A stretch of 64,000 nt of DNA from JBOFSQ01 sp051651625 (GTDB lineage Bacteria > Planctomycetota > Planctomycetia > Pirellulales > Thermoguttaceae). The notes beneath the pieces were generated by a model, which made no database searches, was not told the origin of the DNA, and worked only from the letters and a program-made list of their open reading frames with translations. Shown one piece after another: positions 45,001-60,000 of this stretch. The stretch covers positions 62,001 through 126,000 of the forward strand of contig JBOFSQ010000102.1 in assembly GCA_051651625.1 (NCBI GenBank), in the 5' to 3' direction. A program made the position numbers and the translations under genes. How positions within the stretch are numbered: position 1 is the stretch's first letter; every line of letters begins with the position of its first letter.

Positions 45001-48000
45001 CGATGAGGCCAGAGATTATCTCCAGCATGTCGGGCATTTCGATGAACGCCATTTCGATGTCGAGCTGCGTGAACTCCGGTTGCCGGTCGGCACGCAAATC
45101 TTCGTCGCGGAAACAGCGGGCGATTTGCATGTAGCGGTCGTAGCCGGCGATCATCAAAAGTTGTTTGTAGAGCTGCGGCGACTGCGGAAGTGCGTAGAAC
45201 GTTCCGTGCGTGACGCGACTCGGCACCAAATAATCGCGTGCCCCTTCGGGCGTGCTCTTCCCCAAAATCGGCGTTTCAACTTCGACAAACTGTTGCGCGT
45301 CAAAATAGTCGCGCATCGTTTTGACGATCCGGTGCCGCAACAACAATGATCGCTGCATCGCCGGACGACGCAGGTCGAGATAACGGTATTTGAGTCGCGT
45401 CTCTTCCGACGGTAGTTCCGGTGCCGACGGGATCAGCGGCACGACTTGCGTGCGGTTGAGAACGACGAGCTTCGATGCGAGGACTTCGATTTCGCCCGTC
45501 GCCAGTTTTTTGTTGACGATCCCCTCTGGACGCGGCTGCACCGTACCGACGACTTGAACGACATCTTCGTTGCGAAGCGAGCGAACGAGTTCGAACATTT
45601 CGCCGCCGAGTGCGGTTGTGAACGTGATCTGCGTGATGCCGTAACGGTCACGCAGATTGACGAACAAAACGCCGCTGTGGTCACGGACACTATCGACCCA
45701 ACCGGCAAGCGTGACTTCACGTCCCACATCGGCCTTCGCAAGTTCACCGCAAGTTTGTTTTCGCAACATAAGTTTTTTCTCAATCGAATGTGGGGAGAGA
45801 CTTCCAAACAAAACCGTACTCAAATCGACTTGGGTAGAAAACATTCACCCAACCGGTGGAAACCGCAGAAATTATAGTCCCAAACGCGATGCGTGAACAG
45901 GGGGGAAAACTCGATGCAGTGGAAGTCGCCGCGTGCTTCATGCGAGGCCCTTAACACAAACGCCATTTTATACTATAATCCGCCGCCGATATTGCCGTGC
46001 GGTTTCGACAGAGTATATGTTTCCCAGTTTCCTCAAAAGAAAGGCCCACTCCCGATGACAGCAACTACACAGAAGGCCTACGACACCGTCCCTTACGAGA
46101 GTTTTCCATACGCGCAGTCACACATTGCGCACCTCTTCACGGTGGGGAAAATTTTCAACTTTGCGGCGACCGATTGCCGCAAGTGTCGCGTGCTGGAACT
46201 TGGCTGCGCCGCAGGCGGAAACATCGTTCCGATGGCAGACGAGTTCCCCGGTTCCGAGTTTTACGGGATCGACTTGTCGCCTGTTCAGATCGGGGCGGGG
46301 AACAAAATAGTCACCGAACTTGGTCTCAAAAATGTCAAACTCGAAACGGTTTCGATCACCGACTTTCCGGCGGATGCGGGGAAGTTTGACTACATCATTT
46401 GTCACGGCGTTTTCTCGTGGGTGCCGCAAGAAGTCCGCGATGCGATCTTCCGCATCTGCCGCGACCACCTCACCGAAAGCGGAATGGCGTTCATCAGTTA
46501 CAACACGCTTCCGGGTTGGGGAATGGTGAAGTCGCTCCGCGATATGATGGTCTTTCACGCCAAACGTTTTGAAAACGTCGGCGACAAACTTTCGCAAGTT
46601 CTCGCGCTGCTGAACTTCGTCGAAGAGATGCAGCCCGAAGGGAGTCTGATGCGGGAAGTGATTCGTCAAGAAAAAACCCGCATCGAAGGGAAACAGGTTT
46701 CGTACTTCTTGCACGAATACCTCGAAGAAGAAAACAACCCGTTATACTTTCACGAAGTTGCCACCGAGGCCGACAAAAACGGTCTTCAATACTTGGCTGA
46801 TTCGTCGTCGTTTGCGACAATGTATCTCGACAACTACGATGCCCGCGTCCGCGACTCGCTCAAAACGGGGAACTTTTTAGAGATCGAACAGTATCTCGAC
46901 TTCATCACGAATCGCCGTTTTCGCTGGTCGGTTTTTGTACCGAAAGGTGCGGCGATAACGCGGGAAATCCCGCTCGAAAAGATCAAGGAGTTTTACCTCA
47001 AGTCTAACGGACTTCATCTTGCGGAAGGTTCTAAAGTTCCGTCGCCGCTGGACAACTCGGAACTGACGTTTCAACACACGATGCCGCAGGGACGGACGTT
47101 CAATCTCACCGTCAACAACAAGTTTCTCGCGGCGGCATTTCTGACGCTTTGTCAGCAGACGCACTCGCCAGTTGCGTTCAATGATGTTGTGAAAATGGCG
47201 AACGAGACTTACGGACTGAATGACTCCGCAGCGGTCGAGCAGGCACTTCTCACGTTCGGTTTGCGAGTTCTCTTTGCGGGTGGTATTTCGGTTCACGCCT
47301 ACCCGTCGCGGGCGGTGCGCGAAGTGAGCGAACGACCACTTGCGCTTCCGATAGCGCGAGTCTTGTCGCGTCAAACGAAAATCGTCACCACCGCCCATCA
47401 CAGCGTTATGACAATCGACCCGTTTATCGCGTGTCTACTGTCGCTCCTTGACGGTACAAACGACATCGCCGCACTCGAACGGAAGATGTTTGAACTTTGT
47501 CAATCCGGTCACTTCACGATCAACCAAGATGGCAAACCGATTACCGACACAAAAACTGTCACCGAGATCATCCAAAACGGCGTCCGCAACGGACTTGCGA
47601 ACCTCGCCGCCAGCGGACTCTTGATCGGGTGATGCAGGCACCCGTACAGCGGTTCGGCATAGCCGAACCCTCCAAACGCCTGCGGCGTTGCTGACTGGAG
47701 GGTTCGGCTATGCCGAACCTAAACTACTGGAGGGTTTGGCTATGCCGAACCTGAACTACCAACCACTATTCCACACAGGAGAAAAAAACATCATGGCTTC
47801 ATACAACACCAGCGACTTCCGTCGCGGCCTCAAGGTACAAATTGATGGCGACCCATATATCATGATTGAGTGCAACTTTGTCAAACCCGGCAAGGGGCAA
47901 GCACTCTACAAATGCAAGCTGCGGAACCTCCTCCGCGACACCGTACTCGACCGCACTTACAAGAGCGGCGACGCGCTCGAAGCCGCCGACATCAACGAGA

Positions 48001-51000
48001 TCGACGCGCAGTTTCTCTACGCGATGGGCGACACGTTCACCTTCATGGACAACGTATCCTACGAACAGTACGAGATCAGCCGCGAATCGCTCGACGATGC
48101 GTGGAAGTATCTCAAGGAGGGGATGCTATGCAAGATGATGCTCTACAACAACAACCCGATTGGCGTGACACCACCGAATCACGTTGTTTTGCGAGTTGAG
48201 TACACCGAACCGGGCGTCCGCGGCAACACGGCAACGAACGTCACCAAACCTGCCAAAGTCGATACCGGTGCAGAGATTCTCGTTCCGAACTTTGTCGAAA
48301 CGGGCGAGATGATCCGCGTCGATACGCGAACGGGCGAATACATCGAACGTGTGAAGGAATGAGAACATGATTACGGCCTCAACACAACACATCGGTTTCT
48401 ACCTCGCCGCATCGTTCTGGGAACCGCTCTCTGCGGCGGTTGCGAAGTTGGGTGCGCAAACCGCCGACGCATTGGGCCAATCACAAGTTCGCGTCGAAAT
48501 TCGCGGCGAACCAGTTGTTGGCAACGTTGACCGTTACTCAACGCTGCTGCCCGATGCGTGGCCGCGATTTGAGTCGCACCGCAAGATGATCGACCTCCAG
48601 ATCGTACTGGCGGGGCGTGAACGGATTGATGTCGTTGACACCAGCGGTCTCACTGGCGACGCCCCCTACGACACCGAACGCGACATGCAGTTCTACAAAG
48701 AGCGTGCGGTTTCGGGGGCGACGAGTGTTATTCTCGTCCCGCAGACGTTCGCACTACTCTTCCCACACGACGCGCACCGTCCAAAGATGGCCGCCGACAA
48801 AACGACCGCAGCGAAGGTGACGAAAATTGTCTTCAAGATTCCAGTCTCGCTGTGGGGGGTGTGAACGTCTGTTCACGAACAAAATCTAGCCAAGGCGGGA
48901 GTCGAACCCGCACGACCTTACGGTCAAGGGATTTTAAATCAAAGCAAAATTCACTCGCTCACGCTTCGTGCTCTGTTCGGCAGATTGCGTTTGACTCTAC
49001 GTTTTACGGTACTTTGCGGCGTTTTGATTTGGGGAGATGCAGCGTTTTGCAGCACATCAAAAAAGCGGAGAAAGGGACGTTTAAGCCGAATGGACAGGGC
49101 ACCAAAACGGTCACGCATTACAGGCGGAGCATGGATTTGAACTCGGCGTTTTCGGAAGAGTTCAAATATGGCAGACACTACGCCGCCCACTTTTTCCATC
49201 GGCAGACATCTTGTCATTAGCGACTATAAAAGTCTCAAGGAATTTTAGCAATCCTTTGGGGATTTCATTATATTTTCCCTGAAGCAGAATATCAATTTTA
49301 TAATTTTTGGCGTTTCTGTTCAACGTCAGGCAAAAAGTAGACTGGTAATTCATTTCACCAAAATTTGAACGAGGGGCCTCAACAATTTTAGCGTATTGAA
49401 TCTCTTCTTTTCCCTGAAATTGTATTATCTTATGTGATGAAAATACATCCTTTCGCTCTCGAAGCATATCTGCGTTGAGAAATTCGATTGAAACCATGTG
49501 CGGTCTTCGTGTAGAATTTGAAAAAAACTGGATACGATCTTCACTATCTTTTGAATTCATTCTTTCATTGGATATCCAATTTTTCGGTTTAATGATGGAA
49601 AAACCACTATCGCTCTCGTAACGTTCAGATTCAAGTGGAATCTCTTTGTCCAGTAAAATGATTTCATTTTTAATGATTCTGTCATCCCAACTTCGCATTC
49701 CCCACTCCAGAAAAAATGCTCCTGGAATCAGCATGGCACTGAGAAAAAGGATAAACATAAATGATCTTAAACATGCTGCAAAGTATTTGTGTTTCAATAA
49801 TTTAAAAGCCATAGCCATACTCAGTTGTATCAAAAATGTTTGTTTTTTGAATTACATGAAGCCCATATATGACGCCAAAAGTTTTTGAGGCAGAGTGTTG
49901 ACCACCTGAGTTATCAATATCTTTTGCTGCACAATAATACTGAACCAACTCCTCTTTTTCCTTTTGCCCCAAGCCTTTCCATAAATAAGCGGTTACGCTG
50001 CATCGATCCACCGACAATTGCTATAGTCGGTATACTAACGGCCACTCCATCATATCGAAATCACCTCCTCTTTAGATAGTTGAAACCTGTAGCTTGATTG
50101 ACCTATTGTGTCAATTACAAAACTCAATGATCCTTCTAAAAAGTTTACGATATACAAACATAGCCAACGAATTGTAACGATTTTTGTGTTGTGGAACAAG
50201 TCTAATCGTCCCCGTAGCGGGTTCCCAAACAACAACCGTCTCTCCTCCTCCTGTCCAGAAAACGCAGGACACAACAACTGCAAGTGTCACAAAACATAAC
50301 ACCTGCGGCGTTGTCAAAATCTAGCCAAGGCGGGAGTCGAACCCGCACGCCCATTACAGGCAAGGGATTTTAAATCCCCAGCGTCTGCCATTCCGCCACT
50401 CGGCCAGTCCTGTTCTTGTATCCGTTCACGGTTCGTTTCGTTGCGTCACGAATCGAATAGAAGCCGGAAAGGAGGCGTACTCGCCGTATTGACGGAGAAC
50501 AAGTGTAGACCACAACTCCGTCAATACGCTACGCTCCTTTCCGGCTGTTATTTCGTGCAAATCGTAAATGTTCGTGAACGGTTACGATTCTTTTACAGCA
50601 ATGTCTCCAGCATTGCCAGCGTTTTTTCGGTTGCGCCGCGCTGCTGCTGGGCAAGTTTTTGCGCTCGCAAACCCAGCGACTTTCGCATCGCAACGTCTTC
50701 GAGACAGCGGCGGACAAACGTCTCCATCTCAAAACCGTCGTGGACGACAACCGCCGCGTCAGACTCCAGCATCATCGCCACGATGTCGCGGAAGTTCGAC
50801 GTGTTCGGGCCAAAACAAACCGCCGCACCGTAAGCCGCAGGTTCGATCATGTTTTGTCCGCCGCGTTTGTGAAGGCTCCCGCCGACAAATGCAATGTCCG
50901 CCGTCCCCCACCACGCGCCGAGTTCACCAACCGTATCAACGAGCAAAATCCGAGGCGGTATTGTATTGCATTGCGGCGTCTTGTCGAGAGCAGCCTTGCC

Positions 51001-54000
51001 AAGAACCGTATTGTCAATAGCACTGCGACGTTGCCACGCAACTCCGCGCGGCGCAAGACGCGATTCTAGCATCGCCGCAACTTCGTCAAACCGCTGCGGA
51101 TGACGCGGAACAACAATCAGCCGCAACTGCGGAAACTTTTCAACTAACGATTCGTAAACGTCAACAGCGAGACTCTCTTCGGGATTCTGCGTGCTGCCTG
51201 CGAGAAATACAACGTCGTCGTCGGTGATCGACGCAAGTTTTCGTAACTGTTCGCTGGCTGCGTTGTGGCGGTCGGTCTGCGCACCGTCGAACTTCATCGA
51301 ACCGGTGACGTGAATGCGATCCGGTTTCGTGCCGAGTGCGGCGAAGCAGTTTGCATAAGTAACGCTCTGCGCAGCGACGGCGTCGAGCTGCTGCATCATC
51401 GAACGAAAGACGATTCGCGCGAACCGGTATCGCTTAAAACCCGCACTGCTGAAACGTCCGTTGATAATTGCCACCGATGCACCGTGACGTTTGGCAAGCG
51501 CGACGAGATTTGGCCACAACTCCTGTTCGGCCAGAACGAGAATCGTTGGCGCGATTCGCTCGACGGCGCGGCGGACACTCCAGCTAAAGTCTAGCGGACA
51601 GTAAAACACCGTATGGTCGTCGCGGAAGAGTCGCTGGGCCAGCTCCATTCCAGCCTGCGATGTCGTCGAGACGACGCATTCCCATTCTGGGTGACGACAA
51701 TGAATGAGTGCCAACAGCGGACGAAGCAGCATCACTTCACCGACGCTGACGGCGTGAAACCAGAGCCGCACGCCGCGCGGCTCGTCGAGTTTTGGAACGT
51801 CGCCCAAAAACTTTTCCCGCCAGCCATCGCGGTATTTTCCGTGCATCACCGAACGCCAAAGAAGAAGCGGCAACGCAAGAACCACAAGAACGACGTAAAC
51901 AATGTTGCGAAGATAGAGCATCGACTACCTTTCGCCATTCGGCGTACCAGCGACGCTGCGGGTGAGAAGCTGAATCTGAACGGTGAGGTTTTTGATCTCT
52001 TCGCGGAGCGACGTTACTTCACTGCGAAGCGACTCGACGGTTGTACGAAGCGTTGCGATTTCGTCGAAAGTTCTCTGACCGATAGGTGAAGTGTTCCAGA
52101 GAAGTTGATCGGCAGATGACGCAACGCCCGCTTGTACGTTCTGCGGAAACGCTGCGGAACCAGCGTCCGCAGGCGTTGCGGGGAATATCGGTTGCGGTTG
52201 CTGATTCGGACGACGACGCGGTTCTGGCGATGGTGTGTCGCGCGGTGGTGTCGTGTCTCGCGGGACATCGCGCGGTGGCGTGGTGGACGGCGTCCGCGTT
52301 TCGTCACCGACTTCGGCGGTGTCGGTATTCGTTTTCGCTGGACGGAGTGACTCCGGCGGCGGCGACGGGAGTTCGACGCCTTGTTGTTCGAGTTGCGTGA
52401 TAACGTCGCGGAGTTGTTCGGAGATCGCGTCGCGCTGCGATTTGAGTGTCTCTTGGAGTCGTTGGTCGCGTGGGTCGATCTTTCCGAGAATCTGTTCGAT
52501 CTGTCGGTATTCGCGGATCATGTCGCCATACGCTTGCCGCAAGACCATCGGATTCATCGGCGGCATACCGCGCGGCGGAACGCCCGTTTGCGGACGCCCC
52601 GGCGGCACTATCGCCTCTGGCGATTGCTGCGCAGTGGCCATTCCAATTAACATGCCGAGTCCGAGAACGGTGAGACAGATCAGTTTTGTGTGGGACATTT
52701 AAGGATTCTCCTTTTCCGATGGCGAAGCGAGCGGCGGGTGTAAACCCGCCAGTAAACAACCAAACGACTTTGTTCTTTGAATTTCGATGTTTGCGTACTG
52801 GTATCCGCCGTATTCGGCGGCTGATGCACTAGTACAATGCTCTTCGTTTCGCCACACGCATAACAGCCCGAAACGTAGCGGAGCGTAGTGAGGGAAGTGA
52901 AGACTCGGCGTTACCAACACTGACGTTATACTGCATCACGTCACAAAGTTGGCATTCGGAATTTTACCACGGAGACACAGAGGGCACGGAGAGGATTTGT
53001 ATTCTCTGTGCTCTCCGTGTCTCCGTGGTAAAACAAAAAGAAGTAGAGCGAATCGAAAATATCAGGTCAATGGCGGTGCGCGGTATATCGCTGTCACTTC
53101 CCTCACTTCGCTACGCTACGTTTCGGGCTGTTGTTGGGAAGCGTATTTGCAAAACTGTGTACAGGTGGCGTCAACTGGTAGTTCAACCGGCGGGTTTACA
53201 CCCGCCGCTCGCCTTTTACGCGCACTGCGCGAGTGCGTGAGTGTGACTTGTTGCGGCGAGTAGAGCTGCTGATAGCGGTGTGGAAGATTCGTCTACAACG
53301 AGCAGGAATGTCCGCGAAATTCGTTGCTCGTGATGAAACTCGATTATGCGAGCGACATCTCGCTGGGCCTCTTCGCTGGCGGCGTCGATGTGTTCAAATA
53401 CGATTGGCAGATTGGGTCTCGCCGCCTTTGCGATGAGACACGCCGAGAGCTTGACCCACGCCAGCGCGCGTGACAAAAAAGCCGTGTTGTTGGCGGGACT
53501 GTACGGAACGTGCGACGTGCTGGCACCGAGTTCACCGCACAATCTCTGCGTCACGCTCTCTCCACCGAGAGACCGCATGTCGATTCGAATCGCGTCTGGT
53601 GGAACCTCCGATGACGCTGTTACTTTGAGAACCTGCACTGTCGATATGGCGACTGTCGCTCGCTGCACCCTCCGCACGTTTTCACGACACTCCATCTCTT
53701 CCCTGACCAAAAAACTCCGCTGCGCCATTGAATCCTTCCTCCGTTCTCACTTCATTCTCCATACAAACCAAAACGATTTTGGCAGAGCATAGCAGATTTC
53801 GCCGTTTCTTGCAATACCAAAATCTTGACCGACCCGTGAATGCCACTACCGCCAAAAAAATGGGGTGTGATTGCCTTGGGGAAATTGTGGGATATACTGG
53901 AAGTGGTTAGTGGACAGTCGCCAGCAAACCCACTGCCCACTGCCCACTGCCCACTGCCCACTGCCCACTGCCCACCCACACAAGGAGTTCCCTATGTCGT

Positions 54001-56991
54001 CCTCACCGATCACGATGGCTGAAGAGCGGTTGTTGCTGCCGCTCGAAGAGGCGTCTTCGCCGCTGTTTCTCGGATTGAGTTTCGGTCGTTTCTTGAAGAT
54101 GGGCGTCATCGACAACGATGGGCGTCGCGTCTCGTATTTTGCAACGTCGATGGAGTCGGCGGCAGACCCCGAACTCTGCATCGGCTTTATGGCCAACGCT
54201 ATCGGCGTTGCGCTCGAAAAGACAGGCCTCTCCACCGCCGACATCGTTGCCGCTGGATTGAGTTTTCCCGGCGCGATGAATCCGAAAACGAACCGTCTCC
54301 ACCGTCCGCCGAACCACCCAACTTGGGCCGACTTCCCCGTCTGCGAACGCCTCGTGGCCGCGACGGGACTCAAGTCGGTTCGCTTTTGCAACAATGCCAA
54401 CGCCGCCGCGTATGGCGAATACTGGATCGGCGAAGGGAAGGGTGCCCACAGTCTTTGCCTGATGGAACTCGACCGTGGAATGGGTTGCGGTATCATCGTC
54501 GAAGGACGCGAAATCTCCGGTGCGCACGGCTACGGCGGCGAGTGCGGACACATGATTCTCGACCCGTCACCGGGAGCACGGTGGTGCAACTGCCTTCAGC
54601 AAGGGCATCTCGAAGCATACGTCAGCGCAACCGGACTCGCACGCCGAACACGCGAACTTATCGAAGTCGGTATCCCGACCGTTCTTGCGTCGCGCGTCAC
54701 GCCCAAAACCGACCTCTACGACTTGCCGAAGATGGTCTACGAAGAAGCGGTCCGCGGCGACAGGCTTGCTGTCGATCTGGTGATGGACACGGCAAAGTTT
54801 CTCGGTATCGGACTGGTCTCGATTCTACACACAATCGACCCCGAATGCGTCCTCATCGGCGGCGACATGATGTTTGGCGGCAAAGGTTCCGATCTGGGCG
54901 AACGGTTTCTTAATCGCATCCGCGAAGAGATCAAGTCGCGTGTCTTCCGCGAACTGGCGAACGATCTCAAAATCTCGTTCGCCACACTCGGCAGCTACGC
55001 CTCGTTCATCGGAGCCGCCGGCCTCGCCCGCGAAGAAGCACTGATGTTTACGCTGACGGGGGAATAGACTTGTTCGGAAATTTGCACTCGCACAGCGGTT
55101 CGGCTATGCCGAACCGGAACTGATTTCTCTTCACCAACCAACACCCACACAAAAATCCTATGCTCAAAACTTTCGTTCGTTCGTGTTTGGTCGCACTCTG
55201 CTGCGTGACGTTCTGCGTTGCGGCAGAACCGAAAAATGTCATCATCGTCATTGGCGACGGAATGGGGTTCAACGCATACCGCGCGGCGAGTTATTATCGC
55301 GCGGGTGAACTCGGAAAGCAGTCGCTCGATGCGTTCCCTGTTCACATGTCGGTGGCAACGCTGATGCAGGCGAAGGCCGATGTTAGCGTCCCCGACGACG
55401 AAGTCGCATACAACGCCGATGCGTTTTGGAAGTCGGTTGCGAATGCGAAGGCGTCGTCGAAGTCGGCGGTGACGACCGATTCCGCCGCCGCCGCGACGGC
55501 GATGTTCAGCGGCGTCAAGACGACCGACGGACGCATCGGACTCGATGGCAGTACAGAGCCGAAACGCCTCAAACTCCTTTCCGAACTTGCTGCCGAGCGT
55601 GGCAAAGCTGTCGGTTCGGTGACAACGGTGCAAGCGTCGCACGCCACGCCCGCTGCGTTCGCCGCACACAACAAGAGCCGCGACAACTACGCCGAAATCT
55701 TCACCGAAATCTACCGCGAGACTCCGCTTCGCGTCGTCGCTGGTGCGGGCGACCCGTTCAAACTCGTCGGCGAACCGGACGGAAAAACCGAATACAAGTA
55801 CGTCGGCTCCGAAGAAATCTGGAACGAAATCGTCGGCATTTCAAAGATGTCTCAAAAACTTCAGCCACGACACATTCAGATCGCTCCGGCGCGAATGTCG
55901 ATTCCGCCAGTCGATGGTTTGAGTGAATCGGCCCCGCGCGGTGCCGAAGACGAACTTCGCAAAGTCTACAAAATTGCAGACGGCGTAACGTTCCCAACTC
56001 TCGCCGCGTGGACAATCGACGCACTCGACACGCTCAAAAGTCAAGGTGGCGACAACGGACTTCTCCTCATGGTTGAGGCCGGTGCGATAGACTGGGCCAA
56101 TCACGACCGGCAGATCAATCGTTGCGTCTGGGAAACGACGTCGATGCTCAAGACGATTGACGCGATTGTCGCGTGGGTTGAGAAAAATAGTTCGTGGGAC
56201 GAGACGCTTCTGATTGTCACCGCCGACCACGAGACCGGCGGAATCTGGGGGCCGGGCACCTACAAAGATGTCAACGAAAACGGGAAGTTCGACAAAGACA
56301 AAGAGAAGAACACCGAGGACGAGTTTGTTGCGTTCGTCCCGATTCGCGGTGAGAAGGCGGGAACGATTCCGCAGGCGCAGTATGCGTATGACGGCCACAC
56401 CAGCGCACTGGTTCCACTTTGGGCGCGCGGTGCGGGTTCGGAGCGGTTCGCGCAGCACGTTCGCGGACGCGACAAACGCGCCGCCAAAGCGTGGGACTAC
56501 AGCGGCGACTTCATCGACAACACCGACATCTTTCGCGTCGTGGAAGGTGTGAAATAGACCGCATAACAGCGAGTTCTTTTTTCTCACACGAAGGCACAAA
56601 GGCACGAAGAGGAGAGAACGCGGAAAAATTCTTCTCCGTGCCTTCGTGAACGGTTACAAATTTCGTAAGCGTTCACAAAACTTCGCGCAAGAATCGTCCC
56701 GTGAAGCTCTCTTCGGTTTGCACTATTTCTTCCGGCGTGCCAGTGGCGATGACGCGACCACCGCTCTGGCCACCTTCGGGGCCGAGGTCGATCACCCAGT
56801 CAGCAGTCTTGATCACGTCGAGATTGTGTTCGACAACGATCACCGTGTTTCCGAGGTCAACAAGTTCTGCCAGCACCTCCAAGAGTTTACCAACGTCGTG
56901 AGTGTGGAGTCCCGAAGTCGGCTCGTCAAGAACATAAAGCGTATTGCCCGTTTCGACGCGGGCGAGTTCGGTTGCAAGTTTGATTCGCTGC

Positions 56992-57034
<43 letters not shown>

Positions 57035-60000
57035 AGTAACCGAGTCCGACTTTGCGAAGACTCTGCAAAATCCGTACTATCGTCGGGATGTTCGCAAACA
57101 CTTCAAGTGCCTGCACGACCGAAAGCGTGAGAACGTCCGCGATTGAATGTCCCTTGAAACGGATGCGGAGAGTTTGGTCGCTGAATCGCGCACCGTGACA
57201 GACCGGACACTCCGCGTACATCTCCGGCAAGAAGTGCATCTCGATCTTTTGCACGCCCTGTCCTTGGCACGACTCGCAACGTCCGCCCGCGACGTTGAAA
57301 CTGAATCGACTCGCCTTGTAACCAAACCGCTTCGCGTCGCGGGTTTGAGCGAAGACGTGCCGGATTTCGTCAAAGAGACCGGTATACGTCGCGGGGTTGC
57401 TGCGATACGTTCGCCCAATCGGATTTTGATCGACGAGAATCAGTTTGTCGATCTTCGCCGCACCGCGAAGCGAAACATACGGCCCCGGCCTCGCGGAATT
57501 GTCAGACGGCGCGAGACGCCGCTGAATCGCCGGAACGAGCGTCTCGCCGATGAGCGAACTCTTACCGCTACCACTCACGCCCGTCACGCAAACGAGCGCG
57601 CCGAGCGGAAATGTCACGTCAACATTTTTGAGGTTGTTCGTCGTCACACCTTCGAGCGTGACCGCACGCGACTTCGCAATTCGTCGTCGCTTCGCCGGTA
57701 CGACAATCGCGTCGGCGCGGCGGAGATAACGCCCCGTGAGCGACCCATCGGTCGCCGAGACTTCATCGGGAGTTCCAGCCGCCATCACGCAACCGCCGAG
57801 AACGCCCGCACCCGGACCGATGTCGATGAGCCAGTCCGCCGCACGCATCATCGCTTCGTCGTGCTCGACGACGACAACCGTATTGCCACGCTGCTGCATC
57901 TCGCGCATCGCTTCAATGAGACGACGATTGTCGCGCGGATGAAGCCCGACCGACGGTTCATCCAAAATGTAACAGACTCCAACGAGTCCGTTGCCGAGTC
58001 CGGTTGCGAGACGTACTCGCTGGAGTTCGCCGCCGGAGAGCGTGTCGGCACCACGGTCGAGTGTGAGATAGTCAAGACCGATCCGCCGCATAAAATCGAG
58101 TCGCAAAACAATCTGTTCGACGAGCGGTTTTGCGATGACGCGATGCTCTTCCGAAAGTTCAAGCGTTTGAAAAAAGTCGAGCGATTCGGCGACAGTCATT
58201 GCAGTCACCTCGTAGATTCGCTTCTTCGACAGCGTAACGCTCCGCGACTCCCGCCGCAAACGGCTCCCACGGCAAGAACGGCAAACACTGTCGCTCATAA
58301 ACGGTGCGAGGATCGACTGCTCTTTGCGCGACGTTGCTGCTTTGTGAAACTTTTCGAGTTGACCGATGACGCCAACAAATGCTGCGCTATCGTCAACGTT
58401 TGCAACGTTGTTTTCGCCCCACAGAAGACGTTGCATCAGCGACTCGTCGAGTTGGCAGAGCGGAATGTCGAGCACCGACTTGAGCGACTTCGGAACAGTC
58501 AACGTTCCAGCACCGACACAGCTATTCAGAAAAACTTCGACGTCGCCGCGAAACTCTTGGGCGACAGTTTGCGGCAAAAGTTTCCACGCGACAATCGCAC
58601 CTTTCGAGATCGAGAAGATCGGGTCGGGGATGATTGCGTCGGGGTCGAGTGCGAGGGTGTGACCGAATCCGTGACACACGGGGCACGCACCATAAGGCGA
58701 GTTGAAACTGAACGACCGCGGTTCGAGTTCGTGGAACGAAGTCTTGCACTTTCCGCAGGCGTAGAGTGTGCTGTAGAGAACGTCGCGCCAGTGACTCTGC
58801 GTTGTGCCGTCGGCGTTTGTCGTCCGATCTTTTTCGTAGACGGCGATGGCGGCACCTTCGCCGAGCGTGAGCGCGAGTTTGAGCGACTCCGACAAACGCG
58901 ACCGCATCTCCGGCGTTTCTTTGAGGACAACGCGGTCGATCACCGCTTCGATGTTGTGTTCGCGGTTTGGATCGAGCGAACGTTTTGGTGGTTCGCCATC
59001 GGCGTTTGGTTGAAACTCTTCAACGTCAACGAGCACGCCATCGACACGGGCGCGAACGTATCCCGACTTGAAAACTTTGCGAAAGGTGTCGTTGTGTTCG
59101 CCGCGTTTTCCGCGAACGAGCGGTGCGAGGATCATCAGCCGCGTACCGTCGGGGATGGTGCAAATGTCGTCGAGAATTTGTTCTGGCGACTGCTGCCGTA
59201 TGACGCTGCCGCATTCGGGGCAGTGCGGGACGCCGGTGCGTGCGTAAAGGACGCGGAGAAAGTCGTAGATTTCGGTGATGGTGGCGACGGTGCTACGCGG
59301 ATTTGCGACGCCGCTTCGCTGGTCGATGGCGATAGTTGGCGGGAGTCCGCGAATGTCATCGACATCGGGACGCGGGAGTTGCGTTAGAAATTGGCGTGCG
59401 TATGGCGAGAGCGACTCGATATATTGCCGCTGTCCTTCGGCGAAGAGCGTGTCGCGGGCGAGCGAACTTTTCCCGCTACCACTGACACCCGTTATGACAA
59501 CGATTTTGTCGCGCGGAATGTCGATGGTGATATTCTGAAGATTGTGAACCCTCGCGCCTTCGACGTGAATCGCTGCACAAGAGTTGTCCGCAACTGTCCG
59601 CATTCGTTCTTCCCCCTACTTATCTATTTCACAAAAACACGAGGGGCCAAGTATACCCTCGCTTTGCAAAACGGAAAGCCGGTGCGGGAATGAGACTAAT
59701 GGCACGAGGTGTAGTAAAGTTTTGGCTGGGCTGCACTCGGCAGTAGCTTGTTGTTGCTTACACAACGTATGGCCGACATGGCGAAAAACCACAAGGTCAA
59801 TGCTCTTACGCCCCGCAGGGCAACGCTATAGCGTCTTCTTGATACCGATTCCCGCGTAGGGTGGGAATCCATACTGAAGGCACTTGATTGATGCTATGTC
59901 TGTGCTGATTCGGGCACTCGCTTACGTTTCCCGCTCTGATTCACTTCACTCAATCACTACGACGTTGTGGATAGAGCCAGCGCGTTTGGGGTCGTGCCAG